Position numbers and translations under genes: made by a program
Notes under the pieces: model-generated
Databases searched by the model: none
What the model was told of the DNA's origin: nothing
The model's input: the letters and a program-made list of their open reading frames with translations, nothing else
Part shown: positions 27,245 to 34,985 of the stretch, one piece after another
How the letters are laid out: each line of letters opens with the position of its first letter
How positions within the stretch are numbered: the first letter of the stretch is position 1
Origin: DASPJQ01 sp035299065
GTDB lineage: Bacteria; Bacteroidota; Bacteroidia; Flavobacteriales_D; UBA2798
Length of the DNA stretch: 50,969 bases
Assembly (NCBI GenBank): GCA_035299065.1
Contig: DATGXI010000007.1
Location: 1 to 50,969 of the forward strand
Direction: 5' to 3'

Positions 27245-27381
27245 GCTAAATCCCTAGAATTTGATGCAGCGTACCTAATGCGCTATGTGTTGACCAGTAT
27301 TCATAAGGGGAAAACACTTTATAGCCTAAAATGTGGTGTATATAAATTTTAATCGTAATTTCATCCATCCCCGTTTTGCAG

Positions 27382-28866
27382 ATGCGTATAATTTTAGTTG
27401 TAACGATGGTTTTTTGGCTTTTGGAGCCAATGAGTGGTCATGCGCAAAAAACAGCCTCAGACTCGCTTATACGCGCTTTAATGGGCTGTAAGGTTGATAC
27501 CACAAAACTCCATATACTGAACAGTATTGTTGAAACCAGCCCTGATGACAATGTTTGGCCTGCTTACAACACCGAAATGCAAAAGCTGGCCCTTAAATGC
27601 ATGAAGAGTAAACAGGCAAAGGTAAACCGGTGCGCACGCTTTTTTTACGGAGCTTCTCTTTTAAACTATGGATACCTGTATATTAATAAAGGCAGGCTTG
27701 TTTTTGCACTTACACAATTTGAAAAAGGTTACGAAATCATGCAAAAGCTTGGTAATAAACACAACCAGGCTGCCGCCCTCAACAATATGGGTTACGTATA
27801 TAAATCATTAGGCGATGTGCCAAGGGCACTGGAAACTTACCATAAAGCGCTCGAAATATATGAAGGCCTCAAATACGATAACGGCATGGCAAATACATAT
27901 AACAACATTGCTATTTTGTATAACAAGCAGGGAAATTTTGACGCGGCTATTGATTTTAATATGAAGAGCCTTAAGCTGGCTGAAAAAATAGGGAATAAGA
28001 TGTCAATGGGAATCAGCATGAATAACCTTGCCTTACTGTACGAAAAAAAGAAAGGATGGAAACTCGCCTTTGATTACCTGAATGAAGCATTGGCCTTACA
28101 AATTGAAATTGACGATAAGGAAGGCATAGCCAATTCGTATAACAACCTTGGGTATCTTTCAGAACGCAAAGGGTTGAAGAACGATGCCATGACTTATTAT
28201 AAAAAAGCGCATGCCATTTTACAAACCATTGACGATAAAGTAGTGCTCATTAGCACAGGTATAAATATTGGAACCATGTTGTTGGCCAGGGGCGAAGTGA
28301 ATGAATCAGCAAAATATGCTGAAGAGGCGTATGAACTGGCAAAGAAAACAAGGTACATTGATGAACTTTCAGACGCAGCCGATTTGTTGAGCAAGGTGTA
28401 CACAAAAAAGAAAATGTACAAAGAAGCGCTTGAAATGCATAATTATTATGTGAAAATGCGTGACAGTGCATTGAACGAATCAACAAAAACAGCCACCATG
28501 CAAATGCAGGTGAGGTATGAATACCAGAAAAAAGCAGCGGCCGACAGTGTAAAGAATTTACAGGCAAGGCGTTTGAAGGAAGCCGAATTGAAAGCATCGC
28601 AAAGTGAATTAAAGGCTGCGCAAACCATGAAGTATGTTTTGTACGGTGGGCTTGCCATTGTCATACTGTTTGCGCTATCGGTATTTAACCGGTATAAAAC
28701 CACGCGTGAAAAAAACCGGATTATTGCTGAGCAAAAAACCATAGTGGAGGAAAAGCAACGCGAAGTAATGGATAGTATTTTATACGCTAAACGAATTCAG
28801 AACTCGTTGCTGGCAAGCGAAAAATACATGGATAAGCATTTAAGGCGATTGCGTAAAGAGAATTGA
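27382..28866 (+). CDS. TPR membrane protein, paralog of the preceding gene
   Basis: A 494-residue protein. A signal peptide (about 1-22, ending GHAQ) leads into about six TPRs at 70-340 (GDVPRALETYHKALEIYEGL, GNFDAAIDFNMKSLKLAEKI). One transmembrane helix lies at about 418-436, followed by a short coiled coil with VMDSILYAKRIQNSLLASE near 464 and a basic end (KHLRRLRKEN). I use the ATG at 27382; a TTG two codons earlier is less likely. It shares the region from TM to C-terminus with the upstream 609-residue protein (LYGGL, FNRYK, EKQREVMDSI). The 131-nt gap suggests it may have its own promoter. The conserved stub without an output domain implies a common, unidentified partner. Confidence 0.85.
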   Translation: MRIILVVTMVFWLLEPMSGHAQKTASDSLIRALMGCKVDTTKLHILNSIVETSPDDNVWPAYNTEMQKLALKCMKSKQAKVNRCARFFYGASLLNYGYLYINKGRLVFALTQFEKGYEIMQKLGNKHNQAAALNNMGYVYKSLGDVPRALETYHKALEIYEGLKYDNGMANTYNNIAILYNKQGNFDAAIDFNMKSLKLAEKIGNKMSMGISMNNLALLYEKKKGWKLAFDYLNEALALQIEIDDKEGIANSYNNLGYLSERKGLKNDAMTYYKKAHAILQTIDDKVVLISTGINIGTMLLARGEVNESAKYAEEAYELAKKTRYIDELSDAADLLSKVYTKKKMYKEALEMHNYYVKMRDSALNESTKTATMQMQVRYEYQKKAAADSVKNLQARRLKEAELKASQSELKAAQTMKYVLYGGLAIVILFALSVFNRYKTTREKNRIIAEQKTIVEEKQREVMDSILYAKRIQNSLLASEKYMDKHLRRLRKEN

Positions 28867-28968
28867 TTAATCTCAACCCCAATCAAACAAATGTCATCAA
28901 CCCCCCGTAATTCCCTGCCAGGTTTCAAACAGGTCATTGATATTTATATTTTGGTTCAGGCTTACATG

Positions 28969-29766
28969 CTATTTTTTATACCTGCGAATGTATAAGTGTT
29001 CAATATAGGAGTTGATATGGCCATTTTTTTCCTCCATGCCGTTCAGTATTATTTCTTTTAGAAAACTATTTCTATCAAAGCGTTTTTGGTACGTAGTAAT
29101 CAATGCATATTTTTCGGTTACCGCAAGGTCTTTCCCAAAAACAAGTGTTGTGGATGTGTCGGCACGAAAGCCGTTTTTGTTATAATGGCCAGTGTAATCA
29201 CGTTGTATTCGCAAAAGTGTTGAGTCGTTATTATTGAATTCATAATGGCGGGTTATGCGTAACGTATCACCATGGTATTCGTATTTGGTGCCTTGGTGAT
29301 AATCGTTTTCAAAAACGGTGAAAGAAGCCATGCGTGAATTTGAATCAAATTCTTGAATGGTAACACGCATGGTTGAGTCATGCCCGTATAACTTGCGCCA
29401 GGTGGTATCATACAAGGTTGTACCAGCGTTTATACCTGGTTGATGTATAATTGGCACCCGTTTAAAACCAGTTTTGTTCAATTCAATTATTTTATTGCCT
29501 GCAACTACATGATGGCTTGTGTCAAAAGGTTTGTCGTCAGCATAAATTATTACGTGAAATACAGAGTCATTTACGCATGAAACAGTCATGCCCGCCCCTG
29601 AACTTCCTGTTGGTTTATAAACTGTTTTTTTGAATTTGTTATATGTAGCAAGTACATCTTCGTCAATTTCTGTTGAGAATTGGTACATTAATTCGGTATG
29701 GTTCAACTGGCCAGTTGCAGCATGAACTGATGATAAAAAGAGTAGTATAAACAATACACGATTCAT
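28969..29766 (-). CDS. secreted protein of unknown function
   Basis: A 265-residue protein with a clear signal peptide (MNRVLFILLFLSSVHAATGQ). I do not recognise the family. The mature part is beta-rich and polar, with many Asp/Asn/Thr-containing strands in its second half (TKYEYHGDTLRITRHYEF, RIQRDYTGHYNKNGF), and lacks transmembrane segments, a lipobox and obvious catalytic motifs. It stands alone, converging with the TPR gene on the plus strand. The cell location is inferred as periplasm or surface. A YD/RHS repeat relationship was considered, but the repeat is too poor to support it. Confidence 0.75.
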   Translation of the reverse strand: MNRVLFILLFLSSVHAATGQLNHTELMYQFSTEIDEDVLATYNKFKKTVYKPTGSSGAGMTVSCVNDSVFHVIIYADDKPFDTSHHVVAGNKIIELNKTGFKRVPIIHQPGINAGTTLYDTTWRKLYGHDSTMRVTIQEFDSNSRMASFTVFENDYHQGTKYEYHGDTLRITRHYEFNNNDSTLLRIQRDYTGHYNKNGFRADTSTTLVFGKDLAVTEKYALITTYQKRFDRNSFLKEIILNGMEEKNGHINSYIEHLYIRRYKK

Positions 29767-29873
29767 GCCTCGGTTTCAAAAATAACGTTTATTTGAACCA
29801 ATTGCCAGCACATGTGAGATATAGTTTCACGTATAGTAAGCGAATGTAACAATACGATTAAATATGAGAAAAA

Positions 29874-29900
29874 AAATCCCGATCGCAGTGACCGGGATTT
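29874..29900 (-). terminator. rho-independent terminator of the 55-residue gene
   Basis: An 8-bp stem (AAATCCCG/CGGGATTT) with an 11-nt loop begins 4 nt after the small gene's stop codon on the minus strand. It is followed there by TTTTTT-like sequence within and beyond the arm. Confidence 0.8.
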
Positions 29901-29903
29901 CCT

Positions 29904-30071
29904 TTAGTTTTTAAAAACCGCCATTTCGGGTGACGATTTCAATTTTTTAATTTCAAGCGCTTTTGAATAGTTAACCAAAAAACTGATAACAGCCTTTGAA
30001 GGTTTTACGTTTTGTTTTTGGGTAACTGGTGCGTTTGATTCAAATGTTTTTTGAGTAGAGGTTTTAACCAT
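29904..30071 (-). CDS. small basic protein, 55 residues, unknown function
   Basis: A short open frame reading MVKTSTQKTFESNAPV, then KPSKAVISFLVNYSKALEIK and ending MAVFKN. It starts with ATG and a terminator follows the stop within 4 nt, the strongest sign that this is a real, separately expressed gene. The composition is Lys/Ser-rich and soluble, with a predicted helix across PSKAVISFLVNYSKALEI and no signal peptide. Small proteins with a PSxxxIxxxxxxSKALE-type helix and a short tail ending in Asn seem familiar from Bacteroidota genomes, but I cannot name a family. It lies 118 nt after the sigma-linked barrel gene, on the same strand. Confidence 0.65.
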   Translation of the reverse strand: MVKTSTQKTFESNAPVTQKQNVKPSKAVISFLVNYSKALEIKKLKSSPEMAVFKN

Positions 30072-30189
30072 AAGCAAGATTTAGTTTGGGTTTGCATATG
30101 GGTATAACGCGCCAGGTATTAAAATATTGTGCATGCCCGGGCTTTTGCCGGAAAACAAAAAACAAGATACTGAAATTCAGTAATTTGAA

Positions 30190-31692
30190 TTAAAAGTCAA
30201 ATGACACCCCAAAATTAAGTCCTACTGACTGATACAGGTTTTTTGTGGTTCCGCTCATTGCAAATGCATAGTCAGCCTTAAGTGCTGAATAGGTTGGTGG
30301 TTTAATAAGTGCATTAATATTGCGCCTGTAAAAAGGAGAAACAATGAAACGCAGATTTTTTAACCGGTAAGAAAAGTCACAAGCCGCTTGTGCATTTAAC
30401 AGGAATGTGCTTGCTTTTTCAGTAGCCATCCAACTCAACGAAGGGCTTATGTACTGCCCGGTTTTGCGGCCAAAAATAATGCCTGCAGTAAGGCCTAATT
30501 TTGGGGTTACGGTGAACCTGTTTTTACCAAAGGTATAACCTGCGGTAAGCGGTATACTAAAATAGCGGTACTTGTTAACCTCTGACGGATACTTAACCTC
30601 TTCAGTTGAAACAATGGTGGTAATTGATGTATCGCCCCCAGCGGTATCAATACTGTAATCGGTTATTTTCAAATTTACCGGTGAATACATTCTTTTTTCG
30701 CCCCATACGGCATAATTAAAGCCTGTGTTAAATTCCCAGTTTTTAATCTGAAGGCCGGCTAAAACCGAAGCGTCAAGTGTAATAATTGGTTTTTCTTCTT
30801 CCATGCGTTTAGCATAATAGAAGGTCTTGTTATTACCAGGGAAGGTGTTTTTTACGAATTGCGATCCGGCCATAAATGCAATGCTCCATTTAGCAGGGCT
30901 TTTGGCAGGCGTGGGGTTAACAAGGTCTTTAATTGGATTTTCAGTTGGCAGGGTGTCAGCAGGGGTAATGTTTCCGTTGGCCAATGCGTGTTCGGCCGTA
31001 TCAGTATCTGATGTAAACAACCTGAGGCTTTCGCCAGCATCAACATCGTCAACAGTAGTGCTTACATTCCCAGGATTCGCACGATTAGTATCATCAGCAA
31101 TCCCATCATTACCCAGAATTGGAATGTTTTTATCATTCCTGGAGCCGTTCTTTTGGTTTGTGTCTCGTTCGTTTCCATAGCGATTTCCTCCTTCAACTTT
31201 ATTATTAGTTAAATTCTTCTTTACTCTACCAGCTTTTGGATTAACAGCGTTCTGGTTTAACGCAACTGATTTGTTTTTGTTTGCAAAATTGGGGCCAGAG
31301 TTATTAACCGGTTTTTGGTTAACATTTAAAGGCGTGTTAGTAGCCCTTACTCCATAACTGGTATCCTGTTGTTGAGTGGTAAAACCAGCCGGTGGGTTGG
31401 TAGTTGTTTCGGTTGATAGGGTTGGTGTGCTGTTACGGCTTTGTTGGCTTGAAACCGGGCTTAATTGATTAGGCGCGTTGAGCCCAACAAGGTACATGGC
31501 GCCCAGGGTAAGGCCTATGCCCAGTAGCATGCCGGGCACCATCCACCACCATATGCCACGTTTCTTTTTCTTATCTGCAAGGGCATCCAGGCGGCTGTTG
31601 ATGTCCGCTAAAAAGTCCTCGGGAATTTCACCGCCACCGGTGTTCCCGAGTTTCTTTTTAAAGAAATCATCGATGTTATTGTGGTTGCTCAT
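30190..31692 (-). CDS. membrane-anchored protein with C-terminal outer-membrane barrel-like domain, anti-sigma candidate
   Basis: A 500-residue protein whose ATG lies inside the end of the ECF sigma gene (17-nt overlap), the position typical of an anti-sigma factor. Residues 1-40 are polar and presumably cytoplasmic (NNIDDFFKKKLGNTGG... DFLADINSRLDAL). A KKKKR stop precedes a single transmembrane helix at about 44-66 (WWWMVPGMLLGIGLTLGAMY). A Pro/Asn/Thr-rich linker runs to about 260. The last 235 residues alternate beta strands and end in FGVSFDF, like outer-membrane beta-barrels of the OMP_b-brl type. I chose the ATG at 31692 (MSNHNNIDD) over a start six codons upstream. If both ends fold as predicted, one chain would span both membranes. 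The anti-sigma role is inferred from position. Confidence 0.8.
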   Translation of the reverse strand: MSNHNNIDDFFKKKLGNTGGGEIPEDFLADINSRLDALADKKKKRGIWWWMVPGMLLGIGLTLGAMYLVGLNAPNQLSPVSSQQSRNSTPTLSTETTTNPPAGFTTQQQDTSYGVRATNTPLNVNQKPVNNSGPNFANKNKSVALNQNAVNPKAGRVKKNLTNNKVEGGNRYGNERDTNQKNGSRNDKNIPILGNDGIADDTNRANPGNVSTTVDDVDAGESLRLFTSDTDTAEHALANGNITPADTLPTENPIKDLVNPTPAKSPAKWSIAFMAGSQFVKNTFPGNNKTFYYAKRMEEEKPIITLDASVLAGLQIKNWEFNTGFNYAVWGEKRMYSPVNLKITDYSIDTAGGDTSITTIVSTEEVKYPSEVNKYRYFSIPLTAGYTFGKNRFTVTPKLGLTAGIIFGRKTGQYISPSLSWMATEKASTFLLNAQAACDFSYRLKNLRFIVSPFYRRNINALIKPPTYSALKADYAFAMSGTTKNLYQSVGLNFGVSFDF

Positions 31693-32230
31693 GGTTAACG
31701 TTTTTTTCAAGCAATGATTTTAATTTTTTGCGCGCCTCTTTCATGTGCCACTTAGTTGTTTCTTCGCCAATACCCAGCTGCTCGCAAATCTCTTTATGGC
31801 TGTATCCGTCAATGGCAAATAAATTAAAAACCAGTTTTGTTGCTTTTGGTAAAGTTTCTATCATATTTAATAATTCTTCTTCACTGTGTATATAATCGCT
31901 TTCGCTATACTCAACCAGTTCCATTTTCTCAACGGCTTTATCCTGGTTAATGAACTCATAGTATTTCTTGTTTCTCCTGTAATCGTCAATCACCTCGTTC
32001 ATCACTATGCGTTTTATCCACCCGTAAAAACTACTCTTGTCTTCATACCTTTCAAGGCTTGTAACAATTTTTATATATGCATTGTTTACAAGTGTTTGCT
32101 GGTCCTCATCGTTCTTTTTGTACCTGCGTGCCACTCCCATTAATGTACCAAAACAAAGTTTGTACAGTTCAAGCTGGGCTTTTCGGTTGCCGGCTATGGT
32201 GTCTTGTATGAGTTCCGTGGAAGGATTCAT
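31676..32230 (-). CDS. ECF-type RNA polymerase sigma factor
   Basis: A 184-residue sigma-70 family protein with only regions 2 and 4. Region 2 includes TLVNNAYIKIVTSLERYEDK and FYGWIKRIVMNEVIDDYRRN. Region 4 has the helix-turn-helix LPKATKLVFNLFAIDGYSHKEICEQLGIGEE, ending KWHMKEARKKLKSLL. The ATG at 32230 (MNPSTELIQ) is the sensible start; the open frame runs further upstream only through the hairpin at 32240. The next gene overlaps by 17 nt and is the candidate anti-sigma. Target promoters cannot be read from the window. Confidence 0.93.
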   Translation of the reverse strand: MNPSTELIQDTIAGNRKAQLELYKLCFGTLMGVARRYKKNDEDQQTLVNNAYIKIVTSLERYEDKSSFYGWIKRIVMNEVIDDYRRNKKYYEFINQDKAVEKMELVEYSESDYIHSEEELLNMIETLPKATKLVFNLFAIDGYSHKEICEQLGIGEETTKWHMKEARKKLKSLLEKNVNHEQPQ

Positions 32231-32239
32231 TTTAGGTAT

Positions 32240-32282
32240 AAAAGCAAAGATTGGGGTTTTATTGTTACCAATCTTCGCTTTT
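32240..32282 (-). terminator. hairpin between the lipoprotein and sigma genes
   Basis: A 15-position stem with one mismatch (AAAAGC-A-AAGATTGG against CCAATCTT-C-GCTTTT) and a 13-nt loop fills the 78-nt gap. It ends 10 nt before the sigma ATG. On the minus strand the 3' arm ends in TTTT, so it can act as a terminator for the lipoprotein gene or as an attenuator for the sigma gene. Confidence 0.75.
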
Positions 32283-32308
32283 TTATATGGGTGTGAGTTT
32301 AGCACGGT

Positions 32309-33295
32309 TTATAAACTACTAATTTGTGTTTCAAAATCGGCTGTGGTGGTGTTAGTGAGTGTGATAGTTTCCTGGTGGTTGTTGGTAATTGTGGTGTTTA
32401 CAATGGCTGAGCTGTACTGGCCATTAAGCTGGCTTAAAACCACTATGCTAACAGTTGCACCTACAGGGCAAAGGCCATGGCCTATATTCAGTATGGAGTT
32501 GCTGGTAGTACTTACCCCCTCAAAGCAGGCAACGCTGTTTAGGTTTGAAAATACAATCCAGGCCTTTGTATTGGTGTTGGTGTGCCCGGTTGGCAGGTTT
32601 AGTGTAACCTCGGTTTGCGGGGCCGTATCGTTGTAAAAATAATCACAGTTGATCCAGCCCACATGATCATTCGGGAAACTGTAATAACTGCCCGTACTGT
32701 CAGTAGCTATGCTAATGGCATTGGTATCGGCAATTGTCCACTCAAGGTTGCCAGCCTCATTGTCTGACCCATAAAACACATTCATGTTGGGATCAGGACT
32801 GGCAGCAAAAGGTATATCAATTATTGATTTGCCAGGAACAAGTTGCAGGGGTATATTATTTTGTGCAGCAGTTAATTTAATTTGCCCGCCACTTACCAGC
32901 ATTTTAGCAATGCCACCATCAATGCCAAGAGTTTGGCTGTTTAATTTAAGCATATCAGCATAATTAAGCGCCTCAACAAGATGAACATTAACGGCACCTG
33001 TTACAACAACCCCCGATGCTGTTTTGAATGAACCCGGCAGGAATGTAATGCGTGTACCATCGTTACCTACAATAACCGAGTTTGCCGAAGCATCAACCGT
33101 AAAATTTTGAGTGGCCAGGTTCATGTTGCTTTCAAAATAACTGGTTACATTGTTTTGGTGTTGACTGCTGTTGTTTTCTTTTTTACAGGAGGTCATGTAC
33201 ACAAGCAGGCTCATTGCGATGACCGGGAGTGATTTAATAGTTCTACTCACGGCATTCCGCGGTGAGTAATGGAGTTTGTGAATCTTCGATTTCAT
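32309..33295 (-). CDS. lipoprotein with ZU5/GAIN-like beta domain
   Basis: A 328-residue predicted lipoprotein. The N-terminus has a long basic lead, then a hydrophobic core ending in the lipobox MTSC followed by KKENN; the lipidated Cys is near residue 37. The segment from about 65 to 165 (VDASANSVIVGNDGTRITFL, PGSFKTASGVVVTGAVNVHL) resembles the beta-sandwich of ZU5/GAIN-type modules that follow a 'GTxxxxxPGaF...G..vtG.v.v' pattern. The rest is beta-rich and has no known motif. It lies 78 nt upstream of the sigma factor on the same strand, so it may be co-transcribed through the hairpin at 32240. A surface role linked to that regulator is inference. Confidence 0.78.
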   Translation of the reverse strand: MKSKIHKLHYSPRNAVSRTIKSLPVIAMSLLVYMTSCKKENNSSQHQNNVTSYFESNMNLATQNFTVDASANSVIVGNDGTRITFLPGSFKTASGVVVTGAVNVHLVEALNYADMLKLNSQTLGIDGGIAKMLVSGGQIKLTAAQNNIPLQLVPGKSIIDIPFAASPDPNMNVFYGSDNEAGNLEWTIADTNAISIATDSTGSYYSFPNDHVGWINCDYFYNDTAPQTEVTLNLPTGHTNTNTKAWIVFSNLNSVACFEGVSTTSNSILNIGHGLCPVGATVSIVVLSQLNGQYSSAIVNTTITNNHQETITLTNTTTADFETQISSL

Positions 33296-33350
33296 AAAGT
33301 GTGTGTGTTGTTTTTGTGTTACGCTTAAATAAACGCAGGTAATTAAAACA

Positions 33351-33362
33351 GGGGGGGGAGGG
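33351..33362. repeat. G8-A-G3 homopolymeric tract in a divergent intergenic region
   Basis: Eight consecutive G then AGGG lie in an otherwise AT-rich 178-bp gap between the divergent lipoprotein genes at 33295 (minus) and 33474 (plus). Such tracts can slip in length. Confidence 0.9.
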
Positions 33363-33473
33363 TAATATTGAAAAATTTAAAATTTAATGGCTTGAGATTT
33401 GAAATTAATGATAATCAAGCAATTAAAAACAATTTGCCCGACTTGAAATTCTTACCAGTATATTTATGCATTC

Positions 33474-34460
33474 ATGAAAAACAGTTTAATCATAGCCCTC
33501 ATACTTGTTCTTATACAAGGTTGTGGAGGCACTAAAAAAGACAGCAGGACTAGGGCCGATGCGTTGATTGCCGATAAGGTAGAGTCTAAAAAAACAGGTG
33601 ATCACCTGCAGCTGCCGGGAACCCGCATATTTGTTGTGCCACCAAAAACATTTGTGTTTAACAAACAATTGATACGCCTGCAAAAAGACGTAAAGAACTA
33701 TTTGCAGTTTATGGACGTACCGGGAAACAATTACAATGACCGGAAGAAAAAGGTGCTGAATGAATATGAAAATGCCGAGAAAAAAGGAGCCACTATTCAT
33801 TTCAAGAAAGAATATACATTGAATGGGTACAGCGCATTTATGATGCATGCGGCTTCGCCAAATAAAGGAATTGACCAGTTAATATTTATGATGGGCGATG
33901 AGTCGTTTACCGTACTGGCCGTTGGACAATTGGCAGCTGGAGATACAGTTACGCGTGATGAAATGATGGGGGCACTAAAGTCGGTGTACTACGATAAGGA
34001 AGCGGTAATTGACGTGGCAGACTTGCAGACCTATACAGTTGATATGGAAGGCAGCGATTTTAAATTTGCTTCAAATGCCTCGCAAATGTTTTCGTATACG
34101 GTTGGTGGAAAAGGAAACCCGCTTAACGATGTGTTTATTGACGAGATCCTTATTATGACCTTACCGGGTACTAAGAATTTTGAGGAACTGGAAAAATTCG
34201 CGGTTTCAAACATTGAAAAGCTGAAATCAACAGGAATGAGTATTCCTTCCTATAAACAAACAAAAATAAAGGTGGGTGACTATGACGCTACCGAAGTTGT
34301 TTTTGAAGGCGAGTTTAGCGGTAAACCAAACTCGGTTTACATTGTTATTACCGGAAATGAAAAAGCAACCGTGTATTTTTGTGGCGGGGCCTATTCAAAC
34401 CGGGCTGAGTACATGAAGCAGTTCAAAAAAATTGCCCAAACGCTGCGCATAAAAGAGTAA
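33474..34460 (+). CDS. lipoprotein of unknown function with two PsbP/DcrB-like halves
   Basis: A 328-residue lipoprotein (MKNSLIIALILVLIQGCGG; lipidated Cys at 17). The body appears to contain two similar alpha/beta halves. The first runs from about 50 to 175 (LPGTRIFVVPPKTFVFNKQL ... DEMMGALKSVYYDKEA) and the second from about 190 to 328 (EGSDFKFASNASQMFSYTVG ... MKQFKKIAQTLRIKE). Each ends in a helix that carries a hydrophobic 'KSVYY/AQTLRI' motif, reminiscent of the PsbP/MOG1/DcrB fold; I infer this from pattern only. A GNAT acetyltransferase gene follows after 13 nt on the same strand, so the two may be co-transcribed. Confidence 0.75.
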   Translation: MKNSLIIALILVLIQGCGGTKKDSRTRADALIADKVESKKTGDHLQLPGTRIFVVPPKTFVFNKQLIRLQKDVKNYLQFMDVPGNNYNDRKKKVLNEYENAEKKGATIHFKKEYTLNGYSAFMMHAASPNKGIDQLIFMMGDESFTVLAVGQLAAGDTVTRDEMMGALKSVYYDKEAVIDVADLQTYTVDMEGSDFKFASNASQMFSYTVGGKGNPLNDVFIDEILIMTLPGTKNFEELEKFAVSNIEKLKSTGMSIPSYKQTKIKVGDYDATEVVFEGEFSGKPNSVYIVITGNEKATVYFCGGAYSNRAEYMKQFKKIAQTLRIKE

Positions 34461-34473
34461 TATAAAAATCGAA

Positions 34474-34947
34474 TTGGAATTTAGTTTTGAAATAGTAAAG
34501 GGTGGCGAAACAAAACACCTTCACCAAATTTCCCAATGGATTTTTGAAGAATGGGGCATGCCACATGAAAAAAGCCTGGAACGGTTTGGGAAAATGGACC
34601 CTGCCGACATTGTCTTTCATTTTGCCATGTTGTTGAATGGAGAAATAATTGGCACGGGCGGATTGCATATTAACGTTGGCTTGTTTCGCGAGCACGAACG
34701 TTTTATTGGAACGGGTCCCTGGGTGGGCATTTTGATTGTAGATAAAAAACACCGTGGCAAGGGCTACGGTAAAATATTACTGGATGCAATTGAGGCAGAG
34801 TCAAAAAAGCGAGGATTCACGAAATTGTACTTGTATACATCAACAGCAGAGAGTCTTTATGCGCGTAATGGATGGAAAACAACCGAAAGGGTTATGTATA
34901 AAGGCGGAGAGAATGCGGTTATGGAGAAGGTAATTTCGAATTTGTAA
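34474..34947 (+). CDS. GNAT family N-acetyltransferase
   Basis: A 157-residue acetyl-CoA-dependent acetyltransferase. Motif A is VGILIVDKKHRGKGYGKILL (about 87-106), whose R-G-x-G-Y-G loop binds the pyrophosphate of acetyl-CoA. Motif B follows as KRGFTKLYLYTSTAESLYARNGW, ending in the usual Y-x-(R/K)-x-G-(F/W). The start is taken as TTG (34474), because the next in-frame Met is 30 residues later and would remove the first strand and helix. The acetylated substrate is unknown. It lies just after the lipoprotein gene and converges with the TauE/SafE gene 38 nt away. Confidence 0.88.
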   Translation: MEFSFEIVKGGETKHLHQISQWIFEEWGMPHEKSLERFGKMDPADIVFHFAMLLNGEIIGTGGLHINVGLFREHERFIGTGPWVGILIVDKKHRGKGYGKILLDAIEAESKKRGFTKLYLYTSTAESLYARNGWKTTERVMYKGGENAVMEKVISNL

Positions 34948-34985
34948 TTTGTAATTTCGAATGGCTGATTCGGTAATTGAAGTGG

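Noticed and set aside
29813..29831. CRP-like TGTGA...TCACG upstream of the secreted protein gene
   Set aside because: The spacer is 9 nt instead of 6 and the second half-site is imperfect.
34930..34962. 12-bp direct repeat GTAATTTCGAAT
   Set aside because: Low-complexity AT-rich repeat at the end of the GNAT gene; there is no sign of function.
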